A DNA stretch of 64,000 nt from Symsagittifera roscoffensis (lineage: Eukaryota > Xenacoelomorpha > Acoela > Convolutidae). The stretch is from assembly GCF_963678635.1 (NCBI RefSeq), contig NC_087062.1, positions 85,706,890 to 85,770,889 of the forward strand. The letters are read 5' to 3'. Position numbers and translations under genes: made by a program. Shown piece by piece: positions 44,771-57,949 of the stretch. The notes beneath the pieces are model-generated. The model saw only the letters and a program-made list of their open reading frames with translations. It had not been told where the DNA came from and did no database searches. Position 1 is the stretch's first letter. Each line of letters begins with the position of its first letter.

Positions 44771-47700
44771 AGTTGATGATTAAGACATTTTTAGCCAATT
44801 TCTACAATGAGTGTGCAGTATCCAATGTCACGCCTCAGAGCTCAAAAAACCCTGAAAAAAATTACTATTCGATTGTTAAAATTTCTTTTTCCTACACTTT
44901 CGAGACTTTTTTTTGGCTAAATAGGGTTCGGCATGCTTTATTTGAAACTATTGAGTCTTTCTGGGTCGTTCGAGCATCAAAAATTAATTTTGTGTGCTTC
45001 TAAGTTTTCTGAAGGGGAAAGCGAATTATTAGTTGCGGGTTGTTTTTGAACGTTTTTTGTGGCAAATAAGGTTCCTGTTCAGCTTATTTTTTTTTTGGTT
45101 TTGCTACTACTGGAATATTTCAAGCTCAAAATCAATCAAACGTCCCTTCTATCTGGCGAAGAAGTAAAGCAATTGTCTGAGACGGCAAGTATTTTAGTTT
45201 GAATCCACCCGTGATTTTTTTTTGCAAAAGTGTTTTCGTCTGTAATTTTTGTCGGCTAAACTTTTTCGGCCAACTTTTTTTGAAGTTTCGGCTTTCTTCC
45301 ATTTTGCTGTAGCATTCATGCTTACGACAACAAACTCAGTGAATTCCAGTCGAATTTTGTTGTTTTTGCAACTAGATAATTTTCGGCTATTCGAGATTTA
45401 TCTACAGCTTATTTCGTCGGGTGAGTTCCGCAATAAAACTCGTCTTGAAAATTTAGCTTTTTCTCGAATTCCGAAAACAATTTTAAAAAAATGTAAAAGT
45501 GCAGGTTGTATGGAAGGAGATTTTGGGTCTTCCTGGTTATTTTTTAGCTTTTTTTATTGATGAAACGAACTTTTGATTCGCCTTTTTTGTCGACTTAAGT
45601 CACAGTCAGTCAATTTTTATCACAAGTGTGGCACAGCAACAAAAAGGCTTTGAGTCGTTGAGATTCCACATTTTCTAGTCATTTTCAATCAAAGTTGCTG
45701 GTTACAGACTCTCAGACGAGATAGCTCGAAATCCTGGAGCGAGATTAGGCGACATCCAAAACTTTTTGCTTAGGCGACATCCAAAAAAACTGTAGAAAAT
45801 CATTGTCATTTTCATTTATTGGCGGAAACAACCTTTTCGACTGATTCAGATCAGCTATCTAAATTAGCAGAAAAATTACACAAACTGGAATTAACGCCTC
45901 GTATGGAAAAAAAAACAGAATTTGGTAGAGCCGAATCCAAATTCACCAACGCAAGTTTACTGCAAACGTCATTCAGAAATCCAACTGGATGTTCAGAGGT
46001 ATGTCAAAAAACGTCCACTCCGAATGTCATTTAAATCCAGACAACATAAATCTGAACGAAGAGTCGCTGAGCTCCTTAAAAACAGTATTGAAACAAAGTT
46101 TTGAGAAATCAGTATTACCTAAAGACGTCGGATAGCGATCAATTGGACGTCTTTGAGCGTGCTGGATTCGTTCATGGTGGGCCTGCTTGTCTTCGAGTTG
46201 CTCAAAAGCCATTGTTGAGTTTGATATTGCTCTGTTCAACATCCAACAGTTGCCTAATCACAAGCCACAGATGCTTTTTAACTCACATGGTACCAATCCT
46301 TAAGCAAACGCATGAGAGCCTTGAAAACCTAAATTTCTCCAGAAGATAGCAAAACATGTATGAAGCAGTTCGCAAATAATGAACGGTCATTTTGCTATAA
46401 CTCATGCAACTCAAACGTGCACTCGACTCCTGATTACACTGCGTTATCTCTTACAGCTGTAAATGGAATAAAAAAATTGTTGAGAAAAAAAGCTGCAGTG
46501 AAATACCTGCATAGACAACAATGAACGGGATGAAATCACGCGATGTAGAATTTCTCAACTAGAAACGAAAAGATAGAAAAGCTTGATGTAGGAGAGAAGA
46601 AACATGAAGAACATGGAAAAAGACTAACAGAGTTGCGCGATCCAACAAATGAAAGTTCAATGAAAACCACCCGTGAAAAATATGACCATGACTATGTTGA
46701 CCTACTTCAAAGAGTTGTGGCAAACGTAATCCGAGAATTAAAGCGGAGAATTTGAAATAAAAGACACCAAAAATAATGTCAAATCACAACATTCAGAGAA
46801 AGTTATCGAATTCACGGGGGCCCTGCGGACCCTAGTAGCACTAGGGGAGAATTTATATCCCTACCAACGATGAAGTAAACAAAATGCCGAATCAAAATGA
46901 AGAAAAACCAAATTTGTGGATATCAAAATACTAGTAAAGTTCCACAACGAGAGCAAAAAAGGAAGATTTCCAACGCTAACAAAAATTGCGCAACGTAGAA
47001 AAATACTACTAAAAATCAAGATGTTCATGAAAACAGTTCTATCATTTTAAAATTCTTATGAAAAACCAAAAGAAAGAGTGAGATGCTGGACAAAGAATTG
47101 CCACTTGAAAAGCTCAAATTTGACGAATTGGAGCCGTTCAAAGATGGAGTGAATGTTGAACTTGAATAGGGTAACCTCCAGTCATCTCGGTTAAGTTTTC
47201 TATCTAAACTGCTGCAACTTAACAAGAGGGGCATCGTGACCAAGGACAGAAGGATAAAGTTTGCTAACGCAGTTTCCATCTCTGACTTTAAAGGATTTTT
47301 GGGTTTGTAAAACGTGACTAAATGACGTTATAAACGGTTCGAAACTTTTGCTAAGTGACTGCAACGTTTACAGAAACGATAGATCAAATTACGGCAAAAA
47401 CATCAGGGATGTAGCCTAAGTGAAACAAAAAACTTAATTTCATTAGAGCAACTCGTCACCTGTTGTCCAGACACATCTGTAGCTTTCGAAGTCAATATGT
47501 GCACTCTATAATCCACCCACATGGGCAAATTGATTTTTCTTTCAAATTTGTTAGAACATGCCAAAATCTAGACCAGTCATCATTTCGGAAACAGTCCTTC
47601 TAACGAATTATCATTCCATCTGCTAACAAAGAGATTTGAATTTGAGTTAACGACTTATCATTCCATCTGCTAACAAAGAGATTTGAATTTGAGTTGGCAT

Positions 47701-48100
47701 AAGCATTGATTGCTCCGGTATACTTATGAAATAGAGCATTTGGGTTGTTTCTTGATGGTTTTTGTTTGAGGTTATAGATAATCTCTACTTTTGTAGGAAG
47801 AAAAATACAGCAATTTGTTGTATAGTTGAAGTTCTGATAGACTATCTGGACAACAGGAATCAGATTCTTATAGTGGAAAACATAAGCAGTGGATAACACA
47901 AGCTCCAAATTTTTCGATGTAACTGACCGTACACTTTAAGCATCTCTTCTAAGCCCTCTACATCTAGATGAACTGGAGAATTCTAGATGAACTGGAGAAT
48001 TGGGTCAACCTTAAGAAATGTAAATAGCAAAGAAAAAGGTACCAAAGTAAACTTCTAGAGGAGCAGACCTCACCTAAAAACGAAAGGGTGCAAAACTAAA
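44771..48100. other. Degenerate retroelement-like DNA, not resolved
   Basis: Frames are broken throughout. Coding-like pieces on the plus strand include one near 45800-46030 (SKLAEKLHKLELTPR) and one near 47080-47280 (LEKLKFDELEPFKDGVNVELE), neither recognised. At 47602-47695 a 47-bp unit (aacgaattatcattccatct...) is perfectly duplicated in tandem apart from one base. The A/G-rich style resembles the Penelope-like copies next to it, but I cannot assign domains. Confidence 0.35.
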
Positions 48101-48129
48101 ACACTCCAAGATCATAAAAAACTCTAGGA

Positions 48130-50480
48130 ATTGACTTGAATGAAAACCTGCCTCGGAAAAACCATATTAAAGGTTGTTTATGAAAAGCTATTTCAGTTCT
48201 CTAATTGCTCATAGGAAACGTAGCTTTGAGAAAACTCCATGAAATTGACTAAAAATACCAGTCTTTTCATTCAATTTTTCACGCGTATCTGCGTCGAGAA
48301 TAGGCAACCATCTTCTTCAACGTTTGCAAAAGAAAGTGATCAAAAGGATAACGTGACCAGAAGAAATTAAACTTGCCAATCAAATGCAAACTCTCAAGAC
48401 TCTTCCATTACCAATGATTCTCGAAATGAACGCTACCTTACAGATAAATGAAGAAAGCAATTGTATCAGATTAGCGAATAATCAAATTTCGTCTCAGAGA
48501 AAGAATGAAAAAATTTTCAACGAAAATGAGCATAGAAAAAAACCAGAGCGGAGCTAATAAATAATGTAGACCCAAAAGCAAAATCTAGAAGAAAGGCAAC
48601 AAAATTCATATGAAAAGAGGGAAAATAGCGCAAACTATATGGAATTTTGTTCACAAAAAAATTCCAAAACAGTTTGGATTCTGCGGAAATTTTGCGATTG
48701 CAACAGATGCAGACATATAAGAAATTTATGGTCATTTTTTATACTCAGACCGGTTCCGGAACCTATTGAACCAACTTTCAAATCCCCACATACAACTACA
48801 ATTGTTGAGAAATTTTTTCACATATCTCGCGTGGTAGGAGCTGGCTCACTAGGTTCTTGAGTGAAAATAATTTGAATGTTATGAAAACATAAGCCAACTT
48901 CTCCAATGAGTGTGAAATACCAAGTGTCAGATTTCAAAAATCAAAAAGCACTCTCATTGTTGAAAAAATATATATTCTAATTGTTGACTTCATAGCCGAA
49001 TTTTTTCTGTTCTAATTTAAAAACCTATTTGCGTACATTATCGACGTGCTGCTTTCTATGATCACATCAACCGTCCGCTTGCGTCTGTAAACTTTTTTGT
49101 TGTGTTTTACTGTTTTTTGTTTGGCGGGAGATAGGTCAGCTTGATTGGTGTCATCATGAGGTGACAAACAATTGCATCCGAAACAAGCAAGTGCTGAAAC
49201 AATTACGGCATGATAAAGATTTTTTGCATTTCAATACATGGCGAGTAGTGCAATTGTATACGAGGGACAATCTTTTCGTATTTCTCTAGGCTTCTGTCCA
49301 CGCACCTTTCTAATAAGTTCAAATAACTGTAGATAGACTGAAAATTGATCTAATACCCGGTTTTTGGAAATTTCGGGTCCCCGAGTGTTTTTTTTAAGCA
49401 AGTTGTGCATAAGTTTTAGCTGAAACTGCGAAAAACTGAGACGTTTAGGGCTAATGAGGACCATAAAGTTACACTGAGATGGTAGTGAAATTTTCGGTTT
49501 GCCGTTTTCTGAAGCTTCAAATTGACGCAAGCTTAAAGAAAACATCAGAAAACGATGAAGGATACTTGGAAAAAATGTCCAAGAGACAGTAAAAACCCCT
49601 TGGTGGAAGGAATGAGCAATCAGTTAAGGTGTTTAAAAACGTTGAACTGCGGGAATGGGTACGTAAAATGCTGTCGTTGAGTCCGATGGGTCCAATTAGA
49701 GACAAGTTTCACGAAAAGCTCTTATGAGAATCTTAATAAAACGCTTGCAATGTTTTTCGACAATATCGATGGAGCCAACATCGAAACCAACACAAAAGAT
49801 GCGACAAAATCAATTGAAAACACTGCTCTATGTCCTGACAAAACTATAGTGCCTCTTGATGTAATATTAAAAAGGCTTATGAAAAATGTTCTCCACGAAG
49901 AAAACTGTACAGCCGGGAGGGGAGTCCTCTCCGCAAATTTAAGGATTCACAATGAAAAAGGTTCTGAATATGGCGGTCAGCAGGGCACTTTTTCAGTGTA
50001 AAGATTAACGGTACGCTCAAATTGACGGTCTCTCAAGGGGCCTTTCCCTATGTGATTTATGCAAGTCTCAGGCTGAAAGATGATGACTCTGCTTTGAAAC
50101 AGGAACTACCGGCGAGGCAGGTGCTACAGCCAATGCACGACAAAAAAAGCTTTGTGCCCATGTTGCAGCAGGAAAATAACAAATAGATTAAAGGAGACTG
50201 GATGCGAGATTTACCAAAATTTGTTCCATCTAAATTAGGCAAACATTCGATGATTTATATGCATCAATAACCGAGAATGTCTGTAAGTGAAAACTGTTGC
50301 CGCGTTAAGAACAATGAGAAGGATATTCCACAGGTAAATTTGTTCTTCAAGTATGGATGCTTTTTTCGGACAGTTAAAAATGAGCCAACTCATATTCTTG
50401 TTGCCGCCAGTATCTTCGAAGTGGCCTTTCCTGGATTTGAACATAAATTTTTAGCAAAATAACAGGGTAATCTGCATTTG
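48130..50480 (+). pseudogene. Penelope-like retroelement copy 1, decayed
   Basis: From 5' to 3' on the plus strand: the 5' module (48130-49130); ELREWVRKMLSLSP..PIRDKFHE at about 49641-49714; FFDNIDGANIETNTKDATKSIE at 49750-49815, which leads into the LDVKSLYTN region of Penelope-like reverse transcriptases (here PLDV then lost); then a PHD-like stretch at about 50155-50235 (CPCCSRKITNR, GCEIYQNLFHLN) and CCRVKNN near 50296; then LFFKYGCFFRTVKNEP at about 50340, aligned with the catalytic (F)xYVDDxxRTVKG motif but reading YGCF. Stops and frameshifts separate the pieces, so it is dead. GIY-YIG domain not found. Confidence 0.65.
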
Positions 50481-50989
50481 ATATCAAAACTAACAGACAC
50501 TTGAACTATACTAAACTTTAGGAGCTGCTCCCCATTTTTGTACAAGCTTAGTGTTCTTCAAGGCACTATCCGAGAGTGTTTAGGAGTACACCTAACTGGG
50601 GAAACTTGACAAGGCTAAGGAAAAAGAGCCGCAGATGTGACTGCAGACGGCCTGTTCAAACTGATTTAGGGTAAGGGCAAGCCTTGGACAGTCGGAAGAG
50701 GGCATATAAACTTGGCGTGGTCATTAACTTTGCTAAGATTAACTCAGTTCAATTCAGTTTGATTTGCTCAGCCAAACCAAACAAAATAAATTTTTTTAAA
50801 ATGTGACATCGGTTACGAGGCAAAACTGTGTGATATATGAAATTTGAGCGGATTCCGCATTGTATGTGTTAAGAACAGATTAAACGAGGAACCCGGAGTC
50901 GGGCTAAATGCAGGATACACGCGGAACCCGGAGACTATGAAAGTTGAATTTGCCTAAATTTTTTCTTCTACTTCATACAAATCACAACT

Positions 50990-52560
50990 ACTAACAAACT
51001 TCTCATACAAAACTTCTTCATGCGTATCTGCGTCGTGAACAGAAGCCCATTATTCTGGAATATTTTCAAGAAAAAAAGAAGAACAATCAATTAGAGTGAC
51101 AAGACGAAGTCATGTATGTCAATCATTTGCAAATTCTTAACATTCTTTTTTTTCAATAATTCTCCTAATAAACAATATTTTGCTGATATTTGAAAAATTG
51201 ATTGTATCAGAGTAGCGAAAACTCGAATATCGTACCAAAGAACGAATGAAAATTTGTGTCCACAAAAGTTGACGACCAAAAAGGCCAGAAGAGAACATAC
51301 TATCTCAGAAACAGAACCTAGAAAGACGTTGACATTGAAAATTAACTTGATGGAAGTAAAATGGAAACAAGTCGACGAAAAATTTTGCAAAACAACTGAA
51401 TGCAACCGGCAAAAAATTTTCCGATTGCTACAGATGCGGGAAAATATCTACAATTTTTTACGTGTGACCGGGTCCCAGTACACTGCAAACCTACTCGCAA
51501 TAGCTAACAACAATTACAACCTCAAATAAGCAATCTCTTCTCAAGTATCGCGTGTGGGAGACGGCTCATTAGGCACTTGAGGAATGTTTCTTATTACTTG
51601 AAATAAGTTTCAATGTTTTGAAATCATAAGCCAACTGCTCCATGGGTATGGACTATCAAATTTCAGAGCTCAAAACTCTAAAGGTACACTCAGGGTGGAA
51701 AAATTATAATGAAACTGTTGCATCTAAAGCAGAGCTTTTTCTTTCTCAAAAAAACCCATTGCGTACATTATCAAGGTGCTGCATGCTATGATCACAACAA
51801 CCATCTGCATGCGTCTAAAAAAGTCTTTTACAAAAAGAACAGACAAAAAGAGTGACAAGACGAAGTTAAGTATGTCAATCATTTGCAAATTCTCGACATT
51901 CTTTATTTTTCAATGTTTCTCCAAATAAACAAAATTTTGCTGATATTTGAAAAAGTGATTGTATCAGAGTAGCGAAAACTCGAATATCGTACCAAAGAAC
52001 GAATGAAAATTTGTGTCCACAAAAGTTGACGACCTAAAAGGCCAGAAGGGAACATACTATCTCAAAAACAGAATCTAAAAAGACGTTGACATTCAAAAGA
52101 ACAAATTGAAAATTAATTTGATGGAAGTAATATGGAGACTTGTCGACAAAAAATATTGCAAAACAAACTAATGCAACTCGCAAAAAGTTTTCCGATTGCA
52201 ACAAATGCAAGAAAATATCTACAATTTCTCACGTGTGACCGATTCCCAGTACACTGCAAACCTACTCGCAATATCTAACAATAATTACAACATCAATTAA
52301 GCAACCTTCTCTCCAGTATCGCGTGTGGGAGACGGCTCATTAGGCACTTGAGAAATGTCTATTTATACTTGAAATAAGTTTCAATGTTTTGAAATCATAA
52401 GCCAACTGCTCCATGAGTGTGGGTTATCAAATGTCAGAGCTCAAAATTCTAAAAGTACACTCATGGTTGAAGCTTGAAATTGATGCATCTAAAGCCGAAG
52501 TTTTCATTTCTCAAATAAAAAAAACTATTGCAAACAATATCAAGGTGATGCTTGCTATGA
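50990..52560 (+). repeat. Tandem 5' modules, period about 757 bp
   Basis: Two head-to-tail copies of the retroelement 5' module. For example, gtatcagagtagcgaaaactcgaatatcgtac begins at 51204 and again at 51961, and tctccagtatcgcgtgtgggagacggctcattaggcacttgag-like blocks recur near 51540 and 52310. Penelope-like elements often carry such partial head-to-tail copies (pseudo-LTRs). They precede copy 2. Confidence 0.65.
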
Positions 52561-52899
52561 TCAGAACAACCATCTGCTTGCGTCTGCAAAAGTCTTTCGC
52601 AGTTTGTATAGCTCGGCGGGAGATAGCTCCGCTCAATTGTTGTCATTAGGCTGATAAAATGAAAGCAATTGCTTATGAAACAAGCATTTGCTGTCATAAT
52701 TATAGCTTGATAATCATTTGTTTACATTCTTATACAATTGCGTGTAGTGTGATTGTCAACGCATGACTTTTTTTTCAATTTTTTTTCCTTGGCACCTGTC
52801 TAGTCATCTGTCTAATGATTTCAAATAACTATGAATGGACTGAAAAATTTGAGAAAAAGTTTTGAAAAAGCTCTAATTCTGAACGTTTTGAAATTTAAA

Positions 52900-54854
52900 G
52901 TCCGCAAAAATTTTTTTTAGAATAACCGTTGCATAAACTTCAGCTGAAATTGCTAAGGACTAAGCCTTCTAGGGCTGAAGAAGACAGGAAATGGTACGAG
53001 GAGATGGTAGTGAAAGTCCGATTGCTGGTACAAAAAGAAATCGATTTTCGCGGGCATCAATTTTGCGCTTTGTAAAATGTCTATTTGATGCAAGCTTATA
53101 GATAATGTCAGAGAACCATATGAATTAATTGTGCTTGATAACCTTGAACTATCAAGATGGGTACTAAAAACACAAAAAAGCGAATGAAATAATGAGAAAG
53201 AATATTGGGATGCTGGCTGTGATTTTTTATAAAAGCGGTTAGTTTTTACTAAATTATGAGAAGGACACACAAAATAATATTGAAACCTGTTTGCAAGCAT
53301 CTATTTTCCGTTATGTGAAGCGTCTTTTTGATGCAAGCTTATTTACAGATAACGTCAGAGAACATAAAAATTATTTGGAAATTTTTTTGGAGAGACAAGA
53401 TAAACCTCTTGGCAGTAGAGAGGAGAGATCTGCTGAGGTCCTTGATAATATTGAACTGCCGGGATGGGTACATGAGATACTGTTAATGGGACCCAAGCAT
53501 CCAATTACGGACAAATTCATCAAAACAAACCCCCCCAAAAAAGCGAATGAAATAATGAGAAATTATATTTGGTTGCTGGCTGTAGTTTTTTATAAAACGG
53601 TTAGTTTTTGCTTAAGTATGAGAAAAACATTCGAAACAAAACTGAATCCTTGTTGAAAACTGCTCAATGTTTGATGAAGGTGCAACGACTCATGAATTGA
53701 ATCAGATGAAAATTGAAAAAATATATATATAAAGATTTACTTGCCATTAACAAAAAACGAGATGAGTGATCATTTGTATTCTAATGGAAGGTCAAAAATA
53801 GGTCAAATTTACAGAAGTTACACAAAGATGAGACATATCTATGACCAGTTGTATCACTTCAGGGCAGCTGTTTTGGGAATTCTAAAAAAAAACACTTGCA
53901 AAAAGTTTGAAAACACCAATGAAGCCAATATCGAAACCAAAACTAAAGTTGCAAGAGAAACAATTCAATTTGCTGCTCTAGATCTGGATGAAACTATAGA
54001 ATCTCTTAAGGTAAATTTTCTATACACTGTTGATTCCTTGAGGGAACTGTTTGAAATTGCCTTACAGAAGGTGCTATATCCAGGAGTCACCTCCTGAAAT
54101 CAAAGATCTACGAGGAAAAAAATTTTTGAAAATGGTTGTCAACGAGGTATATTGTAAGTGTAGCGGTTCTTTTTATGTTTAAAATGATAATTTAGCAATG
54201 AGCGTTTCCTTACTGCAATGCTTGCAAGTGTCAGGCTGAAAGAGCATGAGATTTCTTTCGAAGAGGAACTAACGACAGGTTGTCGCATTAACCAAGGCAT
54301 GACAAGAATGTTTTGTGCCCATGTTGCAGCAGGCAAATAACAAATAGATCGAAGGGGGTTGAATGCGAGAGATGCCAAAACTGATGTCATCCTAACGGGA
54401 ATTTTTTTCGATCATGTATAGCATACATAATCGAGAATGTCTGGTTTTGTCAAAGCTGTTGCCGCGCTAAGAATAATTAGAAGGATACTCCACAGGTAAA
54501 ACTGTTCTTCAAAATCTACCGTTCACTCTAGAGGAAGCTGAACCAGAAGGAAATTTGCCGTTATGGGATTGGAATATAAATTTCCCGCAAAATAGGAGGA
54601 TAACTTTAAATTGGTCTCAAGAAACCTTAGATATTGGGAATATACTGAATTATAGAAGCAAGCGAAGTGTTAGCCAAGGCACTACAGACACATTGTTTTG
54701 GAGAACGTTTAGTTTGGAGCAGTTTGACAAGTATGTGGAAACTTACAGGGTGCTATGGCTGATAAATTCTTACCCAAAAAATTGGTCAGTAAATGTGGCA
54801 GCAGATGATGCCCTGTACAAAACCATTGACGGCAAAGCAAGCCCCTGGGCATAG
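52900..54854 (+). pseudogene. Penelope-like retroelement copy 2, decayed
   Basis: Pieces in order on the plus strand: LDNIELPGWVHEILLMGPKHPITDKF (53441-53520) and LLAVVFYKTVSFC (53572-53610), matching the N-terminal region of this family; ANIETKTKVARETIQF and DETIESLKVNFLYT at 53930-54030 (LDVKSLYTN region); a PHD-like stretch CPCCSRQITNRSKGVECERCQN at 54316-54380 and VWFCQSCCRAKNN at about 54438-54476; then a jump past the YVDD motif to EGNLPLWDWNIN and the thumb (NILNYRSKRSVSQGT, NSYPKNWS) ending with a stop at 54854. A partial duplicate of the N-terminal piece lies at about 53040-53250. No YVDD and no GIY-YIG. Confidence 0.7.
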
Positions 54855-57800
54855 AGCGGAGTTTTTAGTTCAATTACCAACGATTTCAAAGCCTCAATTG
54901 CTGATAATTCAACGAAAATATCACCAAAACTAAAATTTTGACTCTTAAAAACAAAGTTTAACCACTCGTTAGGTTGTTTTTAACACAAGAAAACTCTAAT
55001 CATGTTTATCACCGTTGAAGTCAGTATTTTCTGATGAACAGCCTTATAATGGAAATACTTCTACATAAGTCGGACAACTCTTCGACATTTGACAACTAGA
55101 ATTGAGAAACATAAGAAAGCAGACTCATCAAAAGGCCTCCACCTTCAGCAGCGCAGACTTAAGTGAAAAAGCGCAGATATTATTTGGGAAATTTAGATAC
55201 AAACTAAAAGCCAAACTAAACTGTTAACCTTAGAGGCTAAAATTATCTGGAAAAAGAAGCATCACCTGAACACGCGCGAAGAGCTTAGACCCAGATTACT
55301 CACACTGAAAATTTAGTTCCTGAGTTTTTTTGGATTTTTATTCGAAAATTGACATAACTAAATGTTTTGACTCAGAAATTTGCATACAAACTATTTGAAA
55401 ATTTTAAATTTTCATTTAGACGATAATTTTTTTCATTCTGTTTGACAAAATTTAGCGGTCAACTTTGATTAGTTTATTTTTAACTTGATGGTCTAGAACC
55501 AAATTGATATGAAAAAACGCAAACTATTTTTTTCCATTGATATTTTATTGTTATTTAAATTAACTTATTGTAAAAATCCTGACAAGGCACATAGTTGCGA
55601 AAATGTACGATGTTTGTTTCTTATCACAATTTCGATCTATTTTTGTTGTAACTGCCTTTTAAATTTTAAAAAACAATAGTTAAAAAACTCCTTGAAAGTT
55701 TAATGTTCTGACCATTTGGAAAATGTGGAGTAACTTTGTATTGTGTTGCATTATCGTTTCTCTTTTTCTTTGTTTGATCCAAACTCAAAGTCAAATACCA
55801 CGAAGAGTCATTGGAAGGTATCGTATGATATAGCTCATAAAAACAGTTCAGTTGTGATTCGAATGACATTAAAACTTTTGAAAAAAATTTCTTAGCGTCA
55901 AGAAAAACCAGTGTGAAATTTTTGATTTGTGGTCTGATTTCAGGCTAAGTCCTAGCAGTCTTACAAGCGCTTATTTAGGTTTGATTTAGGATGTCAAAAT
56001 TTAATTGTTTGCCTAAAAACTAATGGCCAGATTTTTTTTTGGCACCATTTTGAGAATGAGGAAAATTGAAAAACTTGTTAAATTTTTGAACGATTTTTTT
56101 TCTAATTATTTTTCTACTAGCTCGCGTATTTCACTATGAATGTGGAACAGCTTTTCTATCATACCATGCAAGAAAAAACCCTAATTTGAAACCGGATGCC
56201 CAATTACTGTGTAAGGGCACAGAGTGTTCCGACCATAGTTTTATTTTTTTTCAACTGGGTACAAGACTTTTTTTTATAAACATTGTTGTCCACAGCATTC
56301 GCACGTCAATTAACTCGTGTTTTTTTGTATAGGCAAATGCCAATGCATGTTAATGCAGGTATGGGACTGGTGCGATTGTCATGAGATCCTTCAATAGTGT
56401 TTTTGTTCGAAAATGTTCTAGTATTTTTGGCAGTTGAGTGTTGGCTTTAAATCCATCGGCTCATTTTTGGAGTGAGTTTTTTCAATTATTTTTTGTTGGT
56501 TTCTATAAAAATGGTTGAAGTATCACAGAATCTTTCGGACAAAACTAAATTACTTTCCCAGACCCTTCTTAAAAAATGAAATTTTTAAAATTAAAAAATA
56601 ATCGAAAATGTTCGAATTGTTTTTGAAATTTTTCAAATAACATTTTCTCTAAAAAGTTGTTACATTTTTTTCCTTTCGATTTCAGTTAGCAAAATAAATT
56701 TGCTTTCAACCTTCTTTATTTTTTGTTCAATCAGCTGTTTTTATCATATTTTTTTTCGTGCGGGTATGATTTTTCACAACTTATTTGCTTATTTTGTTAA
56801 GTTTGCTACAACATTTGACAATATGTCCTCATAGCTTTTTGGCCCATTTTGTTATGAAAAATAGTGCTTCAATTCAAAAACAAGAACGCAGCAAGCCTGT
56901 GTTGCCACCAAATCAAAAATATTTAATCTCAAAAACTTTGGTAACTTGATTTAAAATTGCTAGACAAATTCATCGTTTTGCGAAGTCAATTTGAACTGAT
57001 GGCTGCTTTAATATTGTTCTTCAATTGTTGCTTTGTTTCATTGGGTGGCCTCATTGTCTTAGAGTATCAAAGTTTGTGATAACTTTGTTAGGAATTGCTG
57101 GACGAAAATATCATTTTTCGTTTTTTTTCTCGCTATTTTAAAAATTGTTTACACTTTTCCTCATGTTTAGTGAATTTTGATCTATTTCTAGGCTAGATTT
57201 TTCTAAAAACTGTTCAATGCATAAATTCTTCTATACTAATTTATTATTTTTTTGTTTGACTATTTGGTAAACTGTTTTTTCAGTCAAATTGATGGTCTTC
57301 GCTAATCGGACTACTTTGGAATTAAAATTTGGCGTTATCTGGTTCATAGCTATTCAAAATCTTTTTTTAAATATACAATGTCTAGTTTTTATTCTTTTTT
57401 TGTTTCACTTGTTTTGTTTCTGGTCTGATTTTTTTGAACTCATTAAAAGACTAAAAGTAAGGTTTAAATTGATGAATTGTTTTAGAATTGATATTTGAAC
57501 AAATTGCAAAACTTCTCATTGTCACTAGTGTTGTGTTTAATTCAGAAAAGTTTTCAGTTAATCAAAATTTTTGTGTTCCCAATAAATAGGAACTTTGAAA
57601 CGTTAACTCAAACGGTTTTGCACATTTTGTGCATCACCAGTATTAAAAAATTTTAAGCAAACTTTTCAGTACAATTATAATTTTTTGAAAAGTTACAAAA
57701 TGTCTTAAGAAAACTCAATAAACTTCTGACCAATCAAATTTAAGCAACTGTACTACACAGTATTTTACTGAATCATTATTAACAGTTTCTTTAATATGTT

Positions 57801-57940
57801 TTTAATTTTTTTGTTCTTAAATTGTTAAATTATTTTGCATTGGGATTGTTTTCGATTCTGTCATGTCAATTTCTTAAATTTTAGCCATTATTTACATGAA
57901 CTACAATTTTAGCGTTAATACCCGGCGCGTCTTGATTTTT
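54855..57940. other. AT-rich stretch with one family B repeat
   Basis: Apart from the family B copy at about 55703-56240, I find no gene or repeat hallmark. The stretch 56250-57940 is very T-rich on the plus strand; its ORFs are short and compositionally biased. Confidence 0.5.
55703..56240 (+). repeat. Family B element with inverted end
   Basis: Opens tgttctgaccatttgg and carries the family blocks accacgaagagtcat, tatcgtatgatata and aaaaaccagtgtgaaat. The end is flipped: tactgtgtaagggcacagagtgttccgaccatag is the reverse complement of the usual ATGGTCGGAACA...gcacagtaac end. Confidence 0.55.
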
Positions 57941-57949
57941 GGCCTTTTA

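Noticed and set aside
47025-47279. 84-codon minus-strand frame rich in Ser/Leu
   Set aside because: Antisense of an acidic plus-strand coding-like stretch; composition is the expected shadow.
52953-53300. 115-codon minus-strand frame
   Set aside because: Opposite to plus-strand retroelement coding remnants; no domain recognised.
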